Notes: generated by a model not told the origin, from the letters alone. A DNA stretch of 64,000 nt from Tritonibacter mobilis (GCF_001681715.1 NZ_LNWY01000016.1:124001-188000); one strand, 5' to 3'. Positions 17,373 to 28,283 are shown, counted from the stretch's first letter. Translations and numbers: made by a program.

Positions 17373-19256
17373 ATGGTTGAAAAGAGCCTTATCGATCTCT
17401 CATGGGACGACTTTGATGAACATCGCGATCCCCGCCCGAATGAGAATCAGTTTGATGCCGTGGTTGAGCGTGCCGTCTCTCGCCGGGGCTTTCTCGGTGG
17501 TGCGCTGGCCTTTGGCTCTGGTGCGGCGGTCTTTGGCACTGGCTTGATGTCCTCCACCACGGCGTCACGCGCGGAAGGGCACACAAGATTTGCATTCAAG
17601 CCCATCGATATTGCCACCGATCACGCGGTTCATGTCCCTGAGGGCTATACCTCACAGGTTTTGGTGCGTTGGGGGGATGCGCTTTGGTCCGAGGTCGAAG
17701 GGGCCTATTCTCCCGAAACCGGTGTGCCGGCAGAGATGTCCGACAAGGTCTTTGGCGAGAACACGGACGGTATGGAGCTCTTTGAGGTCGACGGCCGCGA
17801 GATCATTGCTGTGAACTCGGAATATGTGAACCCGAAGATCAACTTGCCTGCAGCCTCCGAGGGTGTGCCGCAATCTTCCGAGGAGGTGATGCTGTTGAAG
17901 AACCTTCAGGGCGTCACTGTCATGGAAATCGCGCGGGGTGACAACGGCTATCAGGTGGTCAAAGACAGCCCCTATAATCGCCGGATCACCCATGAGACGG
18001 AAATGGTTCTGGCGGGTCCGCTGGCCGGTCATCCACTGGTTCAAACCAATGCCGACCCAGAGGGACGCCGGGTGAAGGGCACCATGAACAACTGTGGAGC
18101 AGGAAAGACCCTTTGGGGCACCTATCTGACCTGTGAAGAGAACTTTAACGGTTACTTCGGTGCCACCGGTGCAATGCCCGAAGGCGAAGGTTACATTCGC
18201 TATGGCATCGGCGGAGAAGGTCGCTACGCCTATGAAAAGTTCGACGAGCGGTATGATTTGTCGAAAGAACCCAACGAGCCACACCGCCATGGGTTTGTGA
18301 CCGAAATCAACCCGGCGGATGCATCGTCGACACCGGTGAAACGCACGGCACTCGGCCGTTTCAAACACGAAAACGCCGAGATGGTGCAGGCTTCTGATGG
18401 TCGGATTGTCGTCTACCTGGGCGATGATGAGCGCGGCGAATATCTATATAAATACGTCTCGACCAACACTTGGGCCGAAGGTGAGCCAACCGAGGGTCTG
18501 TTGGATGATGGCCAGCTCTATGTGGCAAAGTTCAACGACGACCAGACCGGTGAATGGCTGGCATTGACGCCGGAGACGACGGGCATGGAGCAGGCAGAGA
18601 TCCTCTGTTTCACGCGCATGGCGGCCTCTGCTGTTGGTGGAACCACCATGGACCGTCCGGAATGGGTGGCCTGCAACCCGCTCAAGGCGGAGGGCTATTG
18701 CGCGCTGACCAACAACAAGAACCGTGGCGTGAAGCCTAATGCGGGTGGGGATGATACCTCTGTCAACGGACCCAACCCCCGCGAGACCAACAACTTCGGG
18801 CAGATCGTGCGCTGGGCACCGGCCGATGAGAATCACGCCGCAGAGGCCTTTACTTGGGATCTCTATGTGATGGCGGGCAATCCGAAGGTTTACAACAATG
18901 CCTACGCCGGGTCTGCCAACATCAACGAGGGCAACATGTTCAACTCGCCCGATGGCATGGCCTTTTCCTCGGACGGTATGCTCTGGATTCAGACCGATGG
19001 TGACGATGACAACGAGGGCGAATTTGAGGGACAGGGGAACAATCAGATGCTGGTTGGCGACCCAGAATCTGGCGAGATCGCCCGGTTTATGACGGTGCCG
19101 AACGGTGCCGAGGTCACTGGCTTGTGCTGGTCGCTGGACAAAAAAGTGGCCTTTGTCGGCGTACAACATCCCGGCGGTGCATGGCCGGATGGCGCGGGCA
19201 AGCCGCGCTCTTCTATCGTTGCAGTCTGGCGCGAGGACGGTGCGCTGATCGGCTGA
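17373..19256 (+). CDS. phoX: PhoX family alkaline phosphatase
   Basis: 627 residues. Exported by the Tat route: twin arginines at 37-38 (SRRGFLGGALAFGSG) after a roughly 36-residue acidic n-region starting MVEKSLIDLSWDDFDEH, then an AxA-like cleavage region near residue 68. The body is the PhoX (DUF839) propeller, with NCGAGKTLWGTYLTCEENFNG, HRHGFVTEINP, GRFKHENAE and YLGDDERGEY. PhoX enzymes are calcium/iron phosphomonoesterases in the periplasm. I do not see a convincing Pho box in the 159 bases upstream. Confidence 0.88.
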   Translation: MVEKSLIDLSWDDFDEHRDPRPNENQFDAVVERAVSRRGFLGGALAFGSGAAVFGTGLMSSTTASRAEGHTRFAFKPIDIATDHAVHVPEGYTSQVLVRWGDALWSEVEGAYSPETGVPAEMSDKVFGENTDGMELFEVDGREIIAVNSEYVNPKINLPAASEGVPQSSEEVMLLKNLQGVTVMEIARGDNGYQVVKDSPYNRRITHETEMVLAGPLAGHPLVQTNADPEGRRVKGTMNNCGAGKTLWGTYLTCEENFNGYFGATGAMPEGEGYIRYGIGGEGRYAYEKFDERYDLSKEPNEPHRHGFVTEINPADASSTPVKRTALGRFKHENAEMVQASDGRIVVYLGDDERGEYLYKYVSTNTWAEGEPTEGLLDDGQLYVAKFNDDQTGEWLALTPETTGMEQAEILCFTRMAASAVGGTTMDRPEWVACNPLKAEGYCALTNNKNRGVKPNAGGDDTSVNGPNPRETNNFGQIVRWAPADENHAAEAFTWDLYVMAGNPKVYNNAYAGSANINEGNMFNSPDGMAFSSDGMLWIQTDGDDDNEGEFEGQGNNQMLVGDPESGEIARFMTVPNGAEVTGLCWSLDKKVAFVGVQHPGGAWPDGAGKPRSSIVAVWREDGALIG

Positions 19257-19309
19257 GGCGCGTACCACCCCTTTGGATTGGCCCTCATCGCGGGGCCAAT
19301 CTCAGGGTA

Positions 19310-20140
19310 TCAGCGTTTGCGGTCTGCTGGGTAGACGCCCAGAATTTCCACATCGGTTGTGAAATAGTTCAGTTCGTCCATGGCGAGGCGTACGTTTTCG
19401 TCCTCGGGGTGGCCGTCGATGTCGGCGTAAAACTGAGTCGCTGTGAAAGAGCCGTTGACCATGTAGCTCTCCAGCTTGGTCATGTTGACCCCATTGGTCG
19501 CAAATCCGCCCATCGCCTTATAAAGCGCAGCGGGGATGTTGCGCACTTGAAAGACAAAACTGGTGATCATGCCGTTTTCGCCCCGGCGGCTGGTGTCTGC
19601 CTCACGCGCCATCGTCAAAAAGCGGGTAGTGTTGTTGCCTTGATCCTCGATGTGGCGGGCCAGCACGTTCAGACCGTAAATTTCTCCGGCCAGTTCAGAG
19701 GCCAGTGCTGCGTGGGTTACGTCGCCGCGTTCGGCCACTTCGCGCGCCGCACGCGCATTGTCGGGGCTCACCCGGCCCTGAATGTTGTGTTCACGCAGGA
19801 AGCTTGCGCATTGCGGCAGCAAGACCAAATGCGAATGCGCTTCGCGGATGTCTTCGAGTTTTGCACCCGGAACACCAAGCAGATTGATGTGAACGCGCAC
19901 GAAGGCCTCGTCAATGATCTTGAGACCAGAATGCGGCAGCAAGCGGTGAATATCGGCCACCCGCCCATAGGTGGTATTCTCCACCGGTAGCATCGCCAAC
20001 TCCGCCTCGCCCGAGCGCACAGCGTTGATTGCATCCTCAAAACCACGGCAAGGCAGCACCTCCATATCGGGCCGCTTGTTGCGGCAGGCCTCATGGCTGT
20101 AAGAGCCGAGTTCGCCCTGTATCGCGATTTTTTGGGTCAT
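19310..20140 (-). CDS. pheA: Prephenate dehydratase
   Basis: Converts prephenate to phenylpyruvate in phenylalanine synthesis. 276 residues without a chorismate mutase domain. The catalytic PDT domain includes IAIQGELGSYSHEA, LPVENTTYGRV and the key Thr-Arg pair in GNNTTRFLTMA. A C-terminal ACT domain at about 195-270 carries the Phe-binding KLESYMVNGSFTATQFY. It stands alone and is convergent with phoX. Confidence 0.96.
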   Translation of the reverse strand: MTQKIAIQGELGSYSHEACRNKRPDMEVLPCRGFEDAINAVRSGEAELAMLPVENTTYGRVADIHRLLPHSGLKIIDEAFVRVHINLLGVPGAKLEDIREAHSHLVLLPQCASFLREHNIQGRVSPDNARAAREVAERGDVTHAALASELAGEIYGLNVLARHIEDQGNNTTRFLTMAREADTSRRGENGMITSFVFQVRNIPAALYKAMGGFATNGVNMTKLESYMVNGSFTATQFYADIDGHPEDENVRLAMDELNYFTTDVEILGVYPADRKR

Positions 20141-20260
20141 AGCTGCGTCATCTTTGCAAAAACTTGGGGATTTAGTCGTTTAGTCGCGGTGTCTATACCT
20201 TGCCAGTTGATAGGGGAAGCCTTAGACACCGAGGAAGACAGCTGAAATGGACACGCTATC

Positions 20261-20761
20261 ATGTTTGACACAATGACACTCACCAAAGCGACTGCAGGTT
20301 TCTGTGGCGCGTTCCTTGTGTTCCTCTTGGGCAAATGGGTTGCCGAGGAGCTTTATCTGGTCGAAGCACACGGCGAGGCGTCTTACGTCATCGAAGTGGC
20401 TGATGCCGGTGGCGCAAGTGACGAGCCTGAAGTGGACTTTGCGACGCTGATGGCGGAGGCTGATGTCGACAAAGGTGCCAAGGTCTTCCGCAAGTGTTCT
20501 GCTTGTCACAAGGTTGACGGCACAGATTCGACAGGTCCGCACCTCGATGGCGTCGTCGGTCGCGATATCGCTTCTGTAGCGGGCTTTGGTTATTCCGGCG
20601 CTCTCACCGGCCTCGAAGGCAACTGGACCCCTGAGCATCTGAGCGAGTTCCTCACCAAGCCGTCGGCATATGCGTCGGGCACCACCATGTCCTTTGCTGG
20701 CCTGAAAAAGGTCGAGGACCGGGTGAACCTGATTGCCTATCTGGAAAGCCTGGCAAACTGA
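20261..20761 (+). CDS. Membrane-anchored cytochrome c, c552/cy type
   Basis: 166 residues. An uncleaved N-terminal helix (about 8-28) is followed by a linker and one class I cytochrome c domain: haem site CSACH at 79-83, GPHLDGVVGR, and the Met ligand in TTMSFAGLKK. This is the layout of Paracoccus CycM (c552) and Rhodobacter cytochrome cy, which carry electrons from the bc1 complex to terminal oxidases, with the haem domain in the periplasm. It would be a natural electron donor to the cbb3 oxidase encoded 10 kb away; that link is inference. Confidence 0.93.
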   Translation: MFDTMTLTKATAGFCGAFLVFLLGKWVAEELYLVEAHGEASYVIEVADAGGASDEPEVDFATLMAEADVDKGAKVFRKCSACHKVDGTDSTGPHLDGVVGRDIASVAGFGYSGALTGLEGNWTPEHLSEFLTKPSAYASGTTMSFAGLKKVEDRVNLIAYLESLAN

Positions 20762-20786
20762 TCCTCCGATCACAGAATTCCCGAGA

Positions 20787-20817
20787 AAAGGCCGCAGCCC
20801 CCGCTGCGGCCTTTCTT
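20787..20817 (+). terminator. Rho-independent terminator after cytochrome c gene
   Basis: Perfect 11-bp stem AAAGGCCGCAG / CTGCGGCCTTT with a 6-base loop, ending in CTTTCTTCTT. It starts 26 bases after the stop codon. Confidence 0.85.
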
Positions 20818-21010
20818 CTTGTGGCGACCTGTACTGCAGACAATTGCGGTGCATTCGCGCTGATCGGCGAGGATTGGCTTTCAAATCACTGCGAGGCGGC
20901 ATTCTCGGCTTGAAAACAAGGCGCTCTGGCCTTTAGCTTTGTCAGAAGCAGATAAAACGTCAGATCCGGTGAAACACGGACAATGGCGCCACATAAGAAG
21001 GGTTAGGCAG

Positions 21011-22951
21011 ATGACGATCAGACACGCGCGTGGAATGGCAAAAGTGGCTGCGAAGTCCCGCACCCGATCGTGGATCAAGCCCTTCACCACTGCTGCGCTA
21101 CTGTCCGCAGCGGCGCTGATGACATCTGTTCTTGCGGCGAGCAGTGCCGAAGACGGGGCCATCACCAAAAGCCACGGATATTCCTTCTACGGGGATCTCG
21201 ATTATCCGGCGGATTTTGAGCACTTCGATTACGTGAACCCGGATGCGCCCAAAGGGGGGGAACTGGCAGTTCCCTTTATCGGCACACTGGACAGTATGAA
21301 TCCCTACTCCGGAAAGGGGCGGGCGCATGCCTTTTCTGTCTACCCATATGAAAGCCTGCTTGCGGATGCAGCGCCTGCGGATAAATACGGCCAATCCTAC
21401 TGCTTGCTGTGCGAAAGCGTAGAATATCCCGAAGACAAAAGCTGGGTCATCTTCCGCATGCGGCCTGAGGCGCGGTTCTCTGATGGCACTCCGGTGACAG
21501 CCCATGACATTGCCTTCAGCCATAACCTGCTGCTCGATCAGGGGTTGCAGTCCTACGCCGATTTTGTTCGCAAGCTGATCCCCAAGGTCGAAGTCATCGA
21601 TGACTATACCATTAAATTCTATTTTGCTGACGGTGTATCCCGCCGTAGCTTGGTCGAACAGGTGGGCGGGGTGCCTGCATGGTCGAAGAAATGGTTCGAA
21701 GAGACCGGTCAGAAGCTCAATGAGAACTGGATTGAAGGGCCTCCGGGCTCTGGTCCCTATGTGATCGATGAAATTGATCTTTCACGGCGCATCGTACTCA
21801 AACGCAATCCCGATTATTGGGGCAAGGATCTGCCGGTCAATCAGGGGCGGCATAACTTTGATGCGCTTCGGGTTGAGATCTTTGCCGATGACACCGCCGC
21901 TTTTGAGGCGTTCAAGGCGGGCGAGTACACATTCCGTGCCGAGGGCGACAGCAAGAAATGGGCCAGCGGCTATGACTTCCCCAAGGTTGATAGCGGCGCG
22001 GTAAAGCTCGAAGAACTGCCCAATGGCGCACCGCCCGCGGCCTCCGGTATTGTGTTCAATCTGGCATCACCCAAGCTTCAAGACCGCCGTGTCCGTGAGG
22101 CGCTGGCCTTGGCGTTCAATTTTGAGTGGTCCAATGAAAGCCTGCTCTATGGGTTGTTCGAACGTCGCGCGTCCTTCACCCAGAACTCGCCCTTGATGGC
22201 GACGGGCACTCCCGAAGGTGCGGAGCGTGAATTCCTCGAAAGTCTCGGTGATCTGGTTCCGCCAGAGATGCTGAGCGAAGAGGTCTATATTCCGGCAACA
22301 TCTGATCCTGCCCGACTGTTTGATCGCCGCAACGCGCGCAAAGCTGCCGCAATGCTAGAGGACGCAGGCTATGTTGTTGGCGACAACGGCAAGCGGGTGA
22401 CGCCCGAGGGCGCACCGTTTGAACTGAATTTCCTGTTCTCCTCGTCGTCGTCACCTACCACGCGTGGCGTGATGGAGAATTTCGTTGATAATCTCGAAAA
22501 TCTCGGCATTGCGGTTAATTTTGAGGTGGTCGACACTGCGCAATACACCAGCCGCGAGCGAGAGCGGGACTATGATCTGGTCGTGGACAGCTACACGACC
22601 TTCCTTGGGACGGGTACGGGGCTGGAGCAGCGGTTCGGGTCTGAGGCGTCGGCCTATTCGCTGTTTAACCCCGCTGGTCTGGCCTCGCCGCTGATTGATG
22701 CGATCATCACAAAATCGCTGCGCGCGGAAACACGAGAGGAAGAAACGGCGATCATGACCGCGCTTGATCGCGCATTGCGGCATGAGTTCATCATGATCCC
22801 GCTGTGGTACAACCCGAACCATTGGGCGGCTTATTACGACCAATACGAACACCCGGCGGAAATCCCACCCTACAGCCTCGGGTATCTGGACTTCTGGTGG
22901 TATAACGAGGACAAGGCCAAAGCGCTGCGAGATGTTGGCGCGCTGAGGTAA
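21011..22951 (+). CDS. yejA: Peptide ABC transporter substrate-binding protein, YejA-like
   Basis: 646 residues from the ATG at 21011, with AGAAGG upstream. Family 5 extracellular solute-binding protein. The signal segment [21 protein letters not shown] ends near residue 45 after a basic n-region. The mature part has the SBP_bac_5 pattern: [45 protein letters not shown] and [14 protein letters not shown]. The neighbours are the matching permeases and ATPase, in YejABEF order. YejABEF of E. coli imports microcin C and oligopeptides. An earlier TTG (20939) would bury the signal peptide. Confidence 0.93.
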   Translation: MTIRHARGMAKVAAKSRTRSWIKPFTTAALLSAAALMTSVLAASSAEDGAITKSHGYSFYGDLDYPADFEHFDYVNPDAPKGGELAVPFIGTLDSMNPYSGKGRAHAFSVYPYESLLADAAPADKYGQSYCLLCESVEYPEDKSWVIFRMRPEARFSDGTPVTAHDIAFSHNLLLDQGLQSYADFVRKLIPKVEVIDDYTIKFYFADGVSRRSLVEQVGGVPAWSKKWFEETGQKLNENWIEGPPGSGPYVIDEIDLSRRIVLKRNPDYWGKDLPVNQGRHNFDALRVEIFADDTAAFEAFKAGEYTFRAEGDSKKWASGYDFPKVDSGAVKLEELPNGAPPAASGIVFNLASPKLQDRRVREALALAFNFEWSNESLLYGLFERRASFTQNSPLMATGTPEGAEREFLESLGDLVPPEMLSEEVYIPATSDPARLFDRRNARKAAAMLEDAGYVVGDNGKRVTPEGAPFELNFLFSSSSSPTTRGVMENFVDNLENLGIAVNFEVVDTAQYTSRERERDYDLVVDSYTTFLGTGTGLEQRFGSEASAYSLFNPAGLASPLIDAIITKSLRAETREEETAIMTALDRALRHEFIMIPLWYNPNHWAAYYDQYEHPAEIPPYSLGYLDFWWYNEDKAKALRDVGALR

Positions 22952-22958
22952 ATCCCCG

Positions 22959-24047
22959 ATGCTAAACTATATTCTGCGGCGCCTCTTGCTGGTGATCCCG
23001 ACCTTGATCGGGATCATGGTGGTGAATTTCGCGCTGGTGCAATTCGTTCCCGGTGGTCCGGTTGAACAGATGATCGCCCGTCTTGAGGGCGGCGGCGACG
23101 TCTTTGGGGGCTTTGCCGGTGCCGCAAACGATGGCGGCGCTGAAACCGTGGGTCAGGCTGAGAGCCAGTATGCCGGTGGGCGCGGTCTGCCGCCTGAGTT
23201 CATTGAGGAGCTGGAGCGCGAGTTCGGTTTTGACAAGCCGCCGCTGGAACGTTTCCTCAATATGATGTGGAACTACGTCCGGCTCGACTTTGGTGAGAGT
23301 TATTTCCGCAATGTCGGGGTGATTGATCTGGTGATGGAGAAAATGCCGGTGTCAATCTCGCTCGGCCTGTGGTCGACGCTGATCGCCTATATGATTTCCA
23401 TTCCATTAGGGGTGAAAAAGGCGCTGCGTGATGGCAGCAAATTTGACAGCTGGACAAGCGGCGTGATTATCGCAGCCTACGCCATACCGGGCTTTTTGTT
23501 TGCGATCCTGCTGCTGGTGCTCTTGGCGGGCGGGTCGTATTGGCAGATCTTCCCGCTGCGGGGACTGACATCGGAAAACTGGGAAAGCATGAGCCTTTTG
23601 GGCAAGATTGGCGACTATTTCTGGCATATCACTTTGCCGGTTGTGGCCTCCACCATATCCGCCTTTGCAACGCTTACACTGCTGACCAAGAACTCCTTTC
23701 TGGATGAGATCAAGAAACAGTATGTCATGACCGCGCGCGCCAAGGGGCTCACCGAGAACCGGGTGCTCTATGGGCATGTGTTCCGCAATGCGATGCTGAT
23801 CGTGATCGCAGGGTTTCCGGGTGTGTTTATCTCGATCTTCTTCACCGGCAGCCTGATCATTGAGACGATCTTCTCGCTGGACGGACTGGGGCGGCTCGGG
23901 TTTGAGGCCGCAGTGGCACGCGACTACCCTATTGTTTTTGGAACGCTTTTCATCTTTGGGCTGATGGGCCTAGTGGTGGGGATCTTGTCTGACATCATGT
24001 ATGTGCTGGTCGATCCGCGCATCGATTTTGAAAAGCGGGAGGGGTGA
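22959..24047 (+). CDS. yejB: Peptide ABC transporter permease, YejB-like
   Basis: 362 residues. DppB-type permease: N-terminal helix [21 protein letters not shown], then the FVPGGPVE element and an Ala/Gly-rich insert (about 45-70), then five more helices. The cytoplasmic EAA loop [20 protein letters not shown] contacts the ATPase. It starts 7 bases after yejA and ends 4 bases before yejE. Confidence 0.94.
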   Translation: MLNYILRRLLLVIPTLIGIMVVNFALVQFVPGGPVEQMIARLEGGGDVFGGFAGAANDGGAETVGQAESQYAGGRGLPPEFIEELEREFGFDKPPLERFLNMMWNYVRLDFGESYFRNVGVIDLVMEKMPVSISLGLWSTLIAYMISIPLGVKKALRDGSKFDSWTSGVIIAAYAIPGFLFAILLLVLLAGGSYWQIFPLRGLTSENWESMSLLGKIGDYFWHITLPVVASTISAFATLTLLTKNSFLDEIKKQYVMTARAKGLTENRVLYGHVFRNAMLIVIAGFPGVFISIFFTGSLIIETIFSLDGLGRLGFEAAVARDYPIVFGTLFIFGLMGLVVGILSDIMYVLVDPRIDFEKREG

Positions 24048-24051
24048 TCCG

Positions 24052-25158
24052 ATGGCACTGTCTCCGCTGAATCAACGCCGCTGGAACAACTTCAAGCGCA
24101 ACCGCCGGGCCCTCTGGTCGCTCAGGATCTTTTTGGTTCTGTTTGGCCTGTCGCTGTTTGCGGATGTGCTGGCCAACGACAAACCGATCCTCGTGAACTA
24201 TCGCGGTGAGTATTTCACCCCGGTGTGGAATTTCTATCCGGAAACCACCTTCGGTGGCGATTTCCAGACCGAAGCCGTCTATCGCGACCCAGAAGTAAAA
24301 TGCCTGATCGCTTCCGGCGGCAGTCTCGACTGTTTTGATGATCCCGATGGCATCATTGCCGAGATTGATGCTGGCACCTACGCGGGAGAGGATTTTGTCG
24401 AAGGCTGGTCGCTCTGGCCGCCGATCCCTTACCGTTTTGACACGCCAGTGGATCGCTCCGGAGCCGCACCGCTACCGCCTAACGGGCAGAATTGGCTGGG
24501 CACCGATGACACCAAACGCGACGTGTTGGCGCGGGTCATCTATGGTTTTCGGCTCTCGATCGTCTTCACCCTCGTGGTTACGATCGCCGCAAGCCTGATC
24601 GGGATTGTGGCGGGCGCTGTGCAGGGGTTCTTTGGCGGCTGGGTGGATCTGATCTTCCAGCGCGTGATCGAGATCTGGTCCGCAACGCCATCGCTGTATG
24701 TCATCATCATCATGTTTGCCATCTTGGGGCGCAGTTTCTGGCTCCTGGTGTTTTTGATGATCCTGTTTAGCTGGACGGCGCTTGTGGGCGTGGTGCGCGC
24801 GGAGTTTCTACGGGCGCGCAACCTCGAATATGTACGCGCGGCCAAGGCGCTTGGCGTGGGGAACGTCACCATCATGTTCCGCCATATGCTGCCCAATGCG
24901 ATGGTTGCGACACTCACCATGCTGCCGTTCATCGTGACTGGCACCATCGGCACCTTGGCGAGCCTTGATTTCCTCGGCTTTGGCCTGCCCTCTTCAGCGC
25001 CATCGCTGGGTGAGATGACCCTACAAGCCAAACAGAACCTGCAAGCGCCTTGGCTTGCCTTCACCGCCTTCTTTACCTTTGCAATCATGCTCTCGCTTCT
25101 GGTCTTCATCTTTGAAGGCGTGCGGGACGCGTTCGACCCGAGAAAGACCTTTTCATGA
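24052..25158 (+). CDS. yejE: Peptide ABC transporter permease, YejE-like
   Basis: 368 residues from the ATG at 24052 (MALSPLNQRRWNNFKRNRR). DppC-type permease with a large periplasmic loop after helix 1 (about 45-145; YRGEYFTPVWNFYPETTFGG), as in YejE, then GTDDTKRDVLARVIYGFRLS and the EAA loop VRAAKALGVGNVTIMFRHML. Part of the yej operon. Confidence 0.94.
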   Translation: MALSPLNQRRWNNFKRNRRALWSLRIFLVLFGLSLFADVLANDKPILVNYRGEYFTPVWNFYPETTFGGDFQTEAVYRDPEVKCLIASGGSLDCFDDPDGIIAEIDAGTYAGEDFVEGWSLWPPIPYRFDTPVDRSGAAPLPPNGQNWLGTDDTKRDVLARVIYGFRLSIVFTLVVTIAASLIGIVAGAVQGFFGGWVDLIFQRVIEIWSATPSLYVIIIMFAILGRSFWLLVFLMILFSWTALVGVVRAEFLRARNLEYVRAAKALGVGNVTIMFRHMLPNAMVATLTMLPFIVTGTIGTLASLDFLGFGLPSSAPSLGEMTLQAKQNLQAPWLAFTAFFTFAIMLSLLVFIFEGVRDAFDPRKTFS

Positions 25159-25216
25159 GCCATGCAGACATGAGGATTGAAAAACGTGCGACCTCTCGCC
25201 AGAGCGGGCAGCCGCA

Positions 25217-26809
25217 ATGACGCAATCTCCCATTCTTCAGGTCAAGGACCTTCGCGTTGCCTTTCGCCAAGACGGTCAGCTCACCGAGGCGGTGAAGGGC
25301 GTGTCCTTCACGGTGTCGCGTGGCGAAACGGTTGCTCTGGTGGGCGAGTCGGGGTCCGGCAAATCGGTCTCCGCATTGTCCACGGTTCAATTGCTGGGCG
25401 ACAGCGCACAGGTTTCCGGCTCCGTCACCTATGATGGGCAGGAAATGATCGGCGCAGATGAACGCACCCTGCGACGGGTGCGCGGCAATGATATCTCCTT
25501 CATCTTCCAAGAGCCGATGACCTCGCTCAACCCGTTGCACAGCATTGAAAAACAGCTGGGTGAGGCGCTTGCCCTGCATCAGGGCGTAATGGGCGAAGAT
25601 GCACGCGGGCGCATTCTGGACCTGTTGAACAAGGTCGGTATCCGCGACGCCGAAACCCGGCTTGGTGCCTACCCACATCAACTCTCGGGCGGGCAACGTC
25701 AGCGGGTGATGATCGCGATGGCGCTTGCCAATAAACCAGACGTGCTGATTGCGGACGAACCCACCACGGCGCTTGATGTGACCATTCAGGCGCAGATCCT
25801 CGACCTTCTGGCGGATCTGAAAACAAGTGAAGGCATGGGGCTTTTGTTCATCACCCATGATCTGTCGATTGTGCGCCGCATCGCTGATCGGGTCTGCGTG
25901 ATGAAATCCGGCGAGATCGTCGAAGAGGGCCCCACCGCAGAACTGTTTGCTGATCCCAAACACCCCTACACGCAGAAACTGCTGGCGGCTGAGCCCTCCG
26001 GCAGGCCGGGGCCGGTTCCTGAGAATGCGGAGGGGCTTGTCGCGGCAAACGACCTCAAGGTCTGGTTCCCGATCCAGCGCGGTCTGCTCAAACGTACGGT
26101 TGGCCATGTGAAGGCCGTGAACCCGATGTCGCTTTCGGTGCGCGCCGGTGAAACCCTCGGCATCGTGGGGGAATCCGGTTCTGGCAAAACCACGATGGCG
26201 CTGGCGATCATGCGTCTGATCGCCTCCGAGGGCGAAGTGCGTTTTCAAGATCAGGACCTGCGCAAGTGGTCGACGCGTGAGTTGCGCCGCCTGCGCAAGG
26301 ATATGCAGATCGTATTTCAGGACCCCTTTGGCTCGCTGTCACCGCGGATGACTTGTCAGCAGATCATTGCCGAAGGCCTGGCCATCCACGAGGTCGACCA
26401 GCACCGCAAACCACGCGAACTGGTGGCGGAGGTGATGGAGGAGGTCGGCCTCGATTCCGCCGCCATGGATCGCTACCCGCATGAATTTTCCGGCGGACAA
26501 CGCCAGCGTATTGCGATTGCCCGCGCCATGGTACTGCGCCCGAAACTGGTGGTGCTGGACGAGCCAACATCGGCGCTTGATATGACGGTTCAGGTTCAGA
26601 TCGTTGATTTGCTGCGCGACCTGCAGGCCCGCTACGGGTTGGCCTATCTCTTTATCAGCCATGATCTCAACGTGGTGCGCGCCATGTCGCATGAGATTTT
26701 GGTGATGAAAGCTGGCGATGTGGTGGAGCAGGGCGCTGCAGAAGAGGTCTTTGCCAATCCCAAGGAGGAATACACAAGGCATCTGCTTTCAGCCGTGACA
26801 GGCGTTTAA
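25217..26809 (+). CDS. yejF: Peptide ABC transporter ATPase, duplicated, YejF-like
   Basis: 530 residues with two fused ATP-binding domains. The first has Walker A GESGSGKSVSALS, signature LSGGQRQRVMIA and Walker B VLIADEPTTALD; the second has GESGSGKTTMALA, FSGGQRQRIAIA and LVVLDEPTSALD. An oligopeptide-transporter C-terminal segment follows each domain (PKHPYTQKLLAAEP, PKEEYTRHLLSAV). It powers the YejBE channel, 58 bases after yejE. Confidence 0.95.
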   Translation: MTQSPILQVKDLRVAFRQDGQLTEAVKGVSFTVSRGETVALVGESGSGKSVSALSTVQLLGDSAQVSGSVTYDGQEMIGADERTLRRVRGNDISFIFQEPMTSLNPLHSIEKQLGEALALHQGVMGEDARGRILDLLNKVGIRDAETRLGAYPHQLSGGQRQRVMIAMALANKPDVLIADEPTTALDVTIQAQILDLLADLKTSEGMGLLFITHDLSIVRRIADRVCVMKSGEIVEEGPTAELFADPKHPYTQKLLAAEPSGRPGPVPENAEGLVAANDLKVWFPIQRGLLKRTVGHVKAVNPMSLSVRAGETLGIVGESGSGKTTMALAIMRLIASEGEVRFQDQDLRKWSTRELRRLRKDMQIVFQDPFGSLSPRMTCQQIIAEGLAIHEVDQHRKPRELVAEVMEEVGLDSAAMDRYPHEFSGGQRQRIAIARAMVLRPKLVVLDEPTSALDMTVQVQIVDLLRDLQARYGLAYLFISHDLNVVRAMSHEILVMKAGDVVEQGAAEEVFANPKEEYTRHLLSAVTGV

Positions 26810-26828
26810 CCCAAAGCACCTGTCGTAT

Positions 26829-26876
26829 TTCTTCTAACTGAAAATATCCCGGGAGCGCGAGGGCAGCGCCCTCGCT
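26829..26876 (-). repeat. Intergenic repeat, family A copy 1
   Basis: Read on the minus strand: a GC hairpin (GCGAGGGC, AGC, GCCCTCGC at 26857-26875), then CTCCCGGGATATTT, then TTAGAAG. The same ordered parts recur at 39891-39958 and 50515-50566 on the plus strand. It lies between the convergent yejF and hemN genes, where the hairpin may also act as a terminator. Confidence 0.65.
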
Positions 26877-26921
26877 TCCTTCGCCTTCCCAAAACGATGT
26901 CACCGGATATTATGTGGCCGC

Positions 26922-28277
26922 CTAGATGGCGGAACTGTGCCCGGCTTTGCTGAGATCATAAGCGTCAAAGTGGCGTGCAATCATGCGGGTCAGAGGTTTA
27001 CCCTCCGGGCGAATGCGGATCCCACCTGCATGTAGATCAAGCATGTCGGGAAACGCAGCCGACACGTCACGATACATCCTGTCCAGCGCGGCAGGCGCAA
27101 TGTCAAACGTCGTCAGTATTTCCTCTGAGGAAATCGCAAAGTCGCACATCAATCCCTCGATCATGCGCCCACGCAACAGGTCTTCACCTGCAAAAACATG
27201 TCCGCGTGCGGTCGAGAACTGCCCATCACGGATCGCCTTGGTATAGGCAGATGTGGAAGGTGCGTTTTGTGCGTAGCCTTGTGGGAAGCGCGAAATCGAC
27301 GAGGCTCCCAATCCGATCAGCACCTCTGCACGATCGTCGGTATAGCCTTGGAAGTTCCGGCGCAGCTTGCCAGTTCGTTCCGCCACAGCAAGTCCATCAT
27401 GGGGCGTGGCAAAGTGGTCGATGCCAATTTCGCGATATCCGTCCCACATGAACAAACGCTGAGCCGTTTCAAACAGTTGCAATCGTGCCTTTGGCGAGGG
27501 CAGGCTGTCGGTGGGGATCATATTCTGCCGTCGTGCCATCCACGGCACATGTGCATACCCATAGAGCGCAACCCGGTCAGGCGACAGCGACAGGAGCTTC
27601 TGCACGCTCTCGGTCATGCGCATCCTTGTCTGATGTGGTAAGCCAAACAGGATATCAGCATTAAGGCTGGCAATCCCACGTGCGCGGATCATGTCAACCG
27701 CGTCACGGGTGAGATCAAACGGCTGGATGCGACCGATTGTTTCCTGAATTTCAGGGTCGAAATCTTGCACACCGATCGACGCGCGGTTCATCCCTGCTGC
27801 GGAGAGCGCATCTAGGCGAGGTTCGTCAATCTCATTGGGGTCGATCTCCACTGAGAACTCGCCGCCCTTCGCCATCGGGGTGATGGCGAATATCGCCTCT
27901 GCCAGTTCCGCCATCATTTCTGCAGACAGTAGCGTCGGTGTTCCTCCGCCCCAATGCAGCCGGGCCAGTCGCACGCCCTCCGGCAGGTGACGCGCCAGAA
28001 GTGCGATTTCCTGCTTTAAAACGTCCAGATAAGCACGCACCGGAGAATCCGATTGCGTGCCTTGAGTGCGACAAGCGCAAAACCAACATAGCCTGCGACA
28101 GAACGGCACATGCACGTATAAGGAGATCTCCGCACCGGGTTTAATGGCCTTGATCCAATCAGCGAATCCTTTTGCGCTTACATCATTTTTGAAATGAGGC
28201 GCAGTGGGATAGCTCGTATATCTGGGCACCTTTGCGTCGAATAGTCCGAGCCGTGCCAATTGAGATTCCTGTGTCAT
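26922..28277 (-). CDS. hemN: Oxygen-independent coproporphyrinogen III oxidase
   Basis: Radical-SAM enzyme that converts coproporphyrinogen III to protoporphyrinogen IX without oxygen. 451 residues. The N-terminal PRYTSYPTAPHF is typical of true HemN; the cluster cysteines are Cys60, Cys64 and Cys67 (PFCRRLCWFC) plus Cys69, followed by LHWGGGTPTLL and ASIGVQDFDP. Divergent from fnrL, with an FNR box between them. No Shine-Dalgarno site precedes the ATG, and the predicted FNR-dependent start falls on it. A TTG at codon 7 with AGGA upstream is an alternative start. Confidence 0.95.
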   Translation of the reverse strand: MTQESQLARLGLFDAKVPRYTSYPTAPHFKNDVSAKGFADWIKAIKPGAEISLYVHVPFCRRLCWFCACRTQGTQSDSPVRAYLDVLKQEIALLARHLPEGVRLARLHWGGGTPTLLSAEMMAELAEAIFAITPMAKGGEFSVEIDPNEIDEPRLDALSAAGMNRASIGVQDFDPEIQETIGRIQPFDLTRDAVDMIRARGIASLNADILFGLPHQTRMRMTESVQKLLSLSPDRVALYGYAHVPWMARRQNMIPTDSLPSPKARLQLFETAQRLFMWDGYREIGIDHFATPHDGLAVAERTGKLRRNFQGYTDDRAEVLIGLGASSISRFPQGYAQNAPSTSAYTKAIRDGQFSTARGHVFAGEDLLRGRMIEGLMCDFAISSEEILTTFDIAPAALDRMYRDVSAAFPDMLDLHAGGIRIRPEGKPLTRMIARHFDAYDLSKAGHSSAI

Positions 28278-28283
28278 AGGATT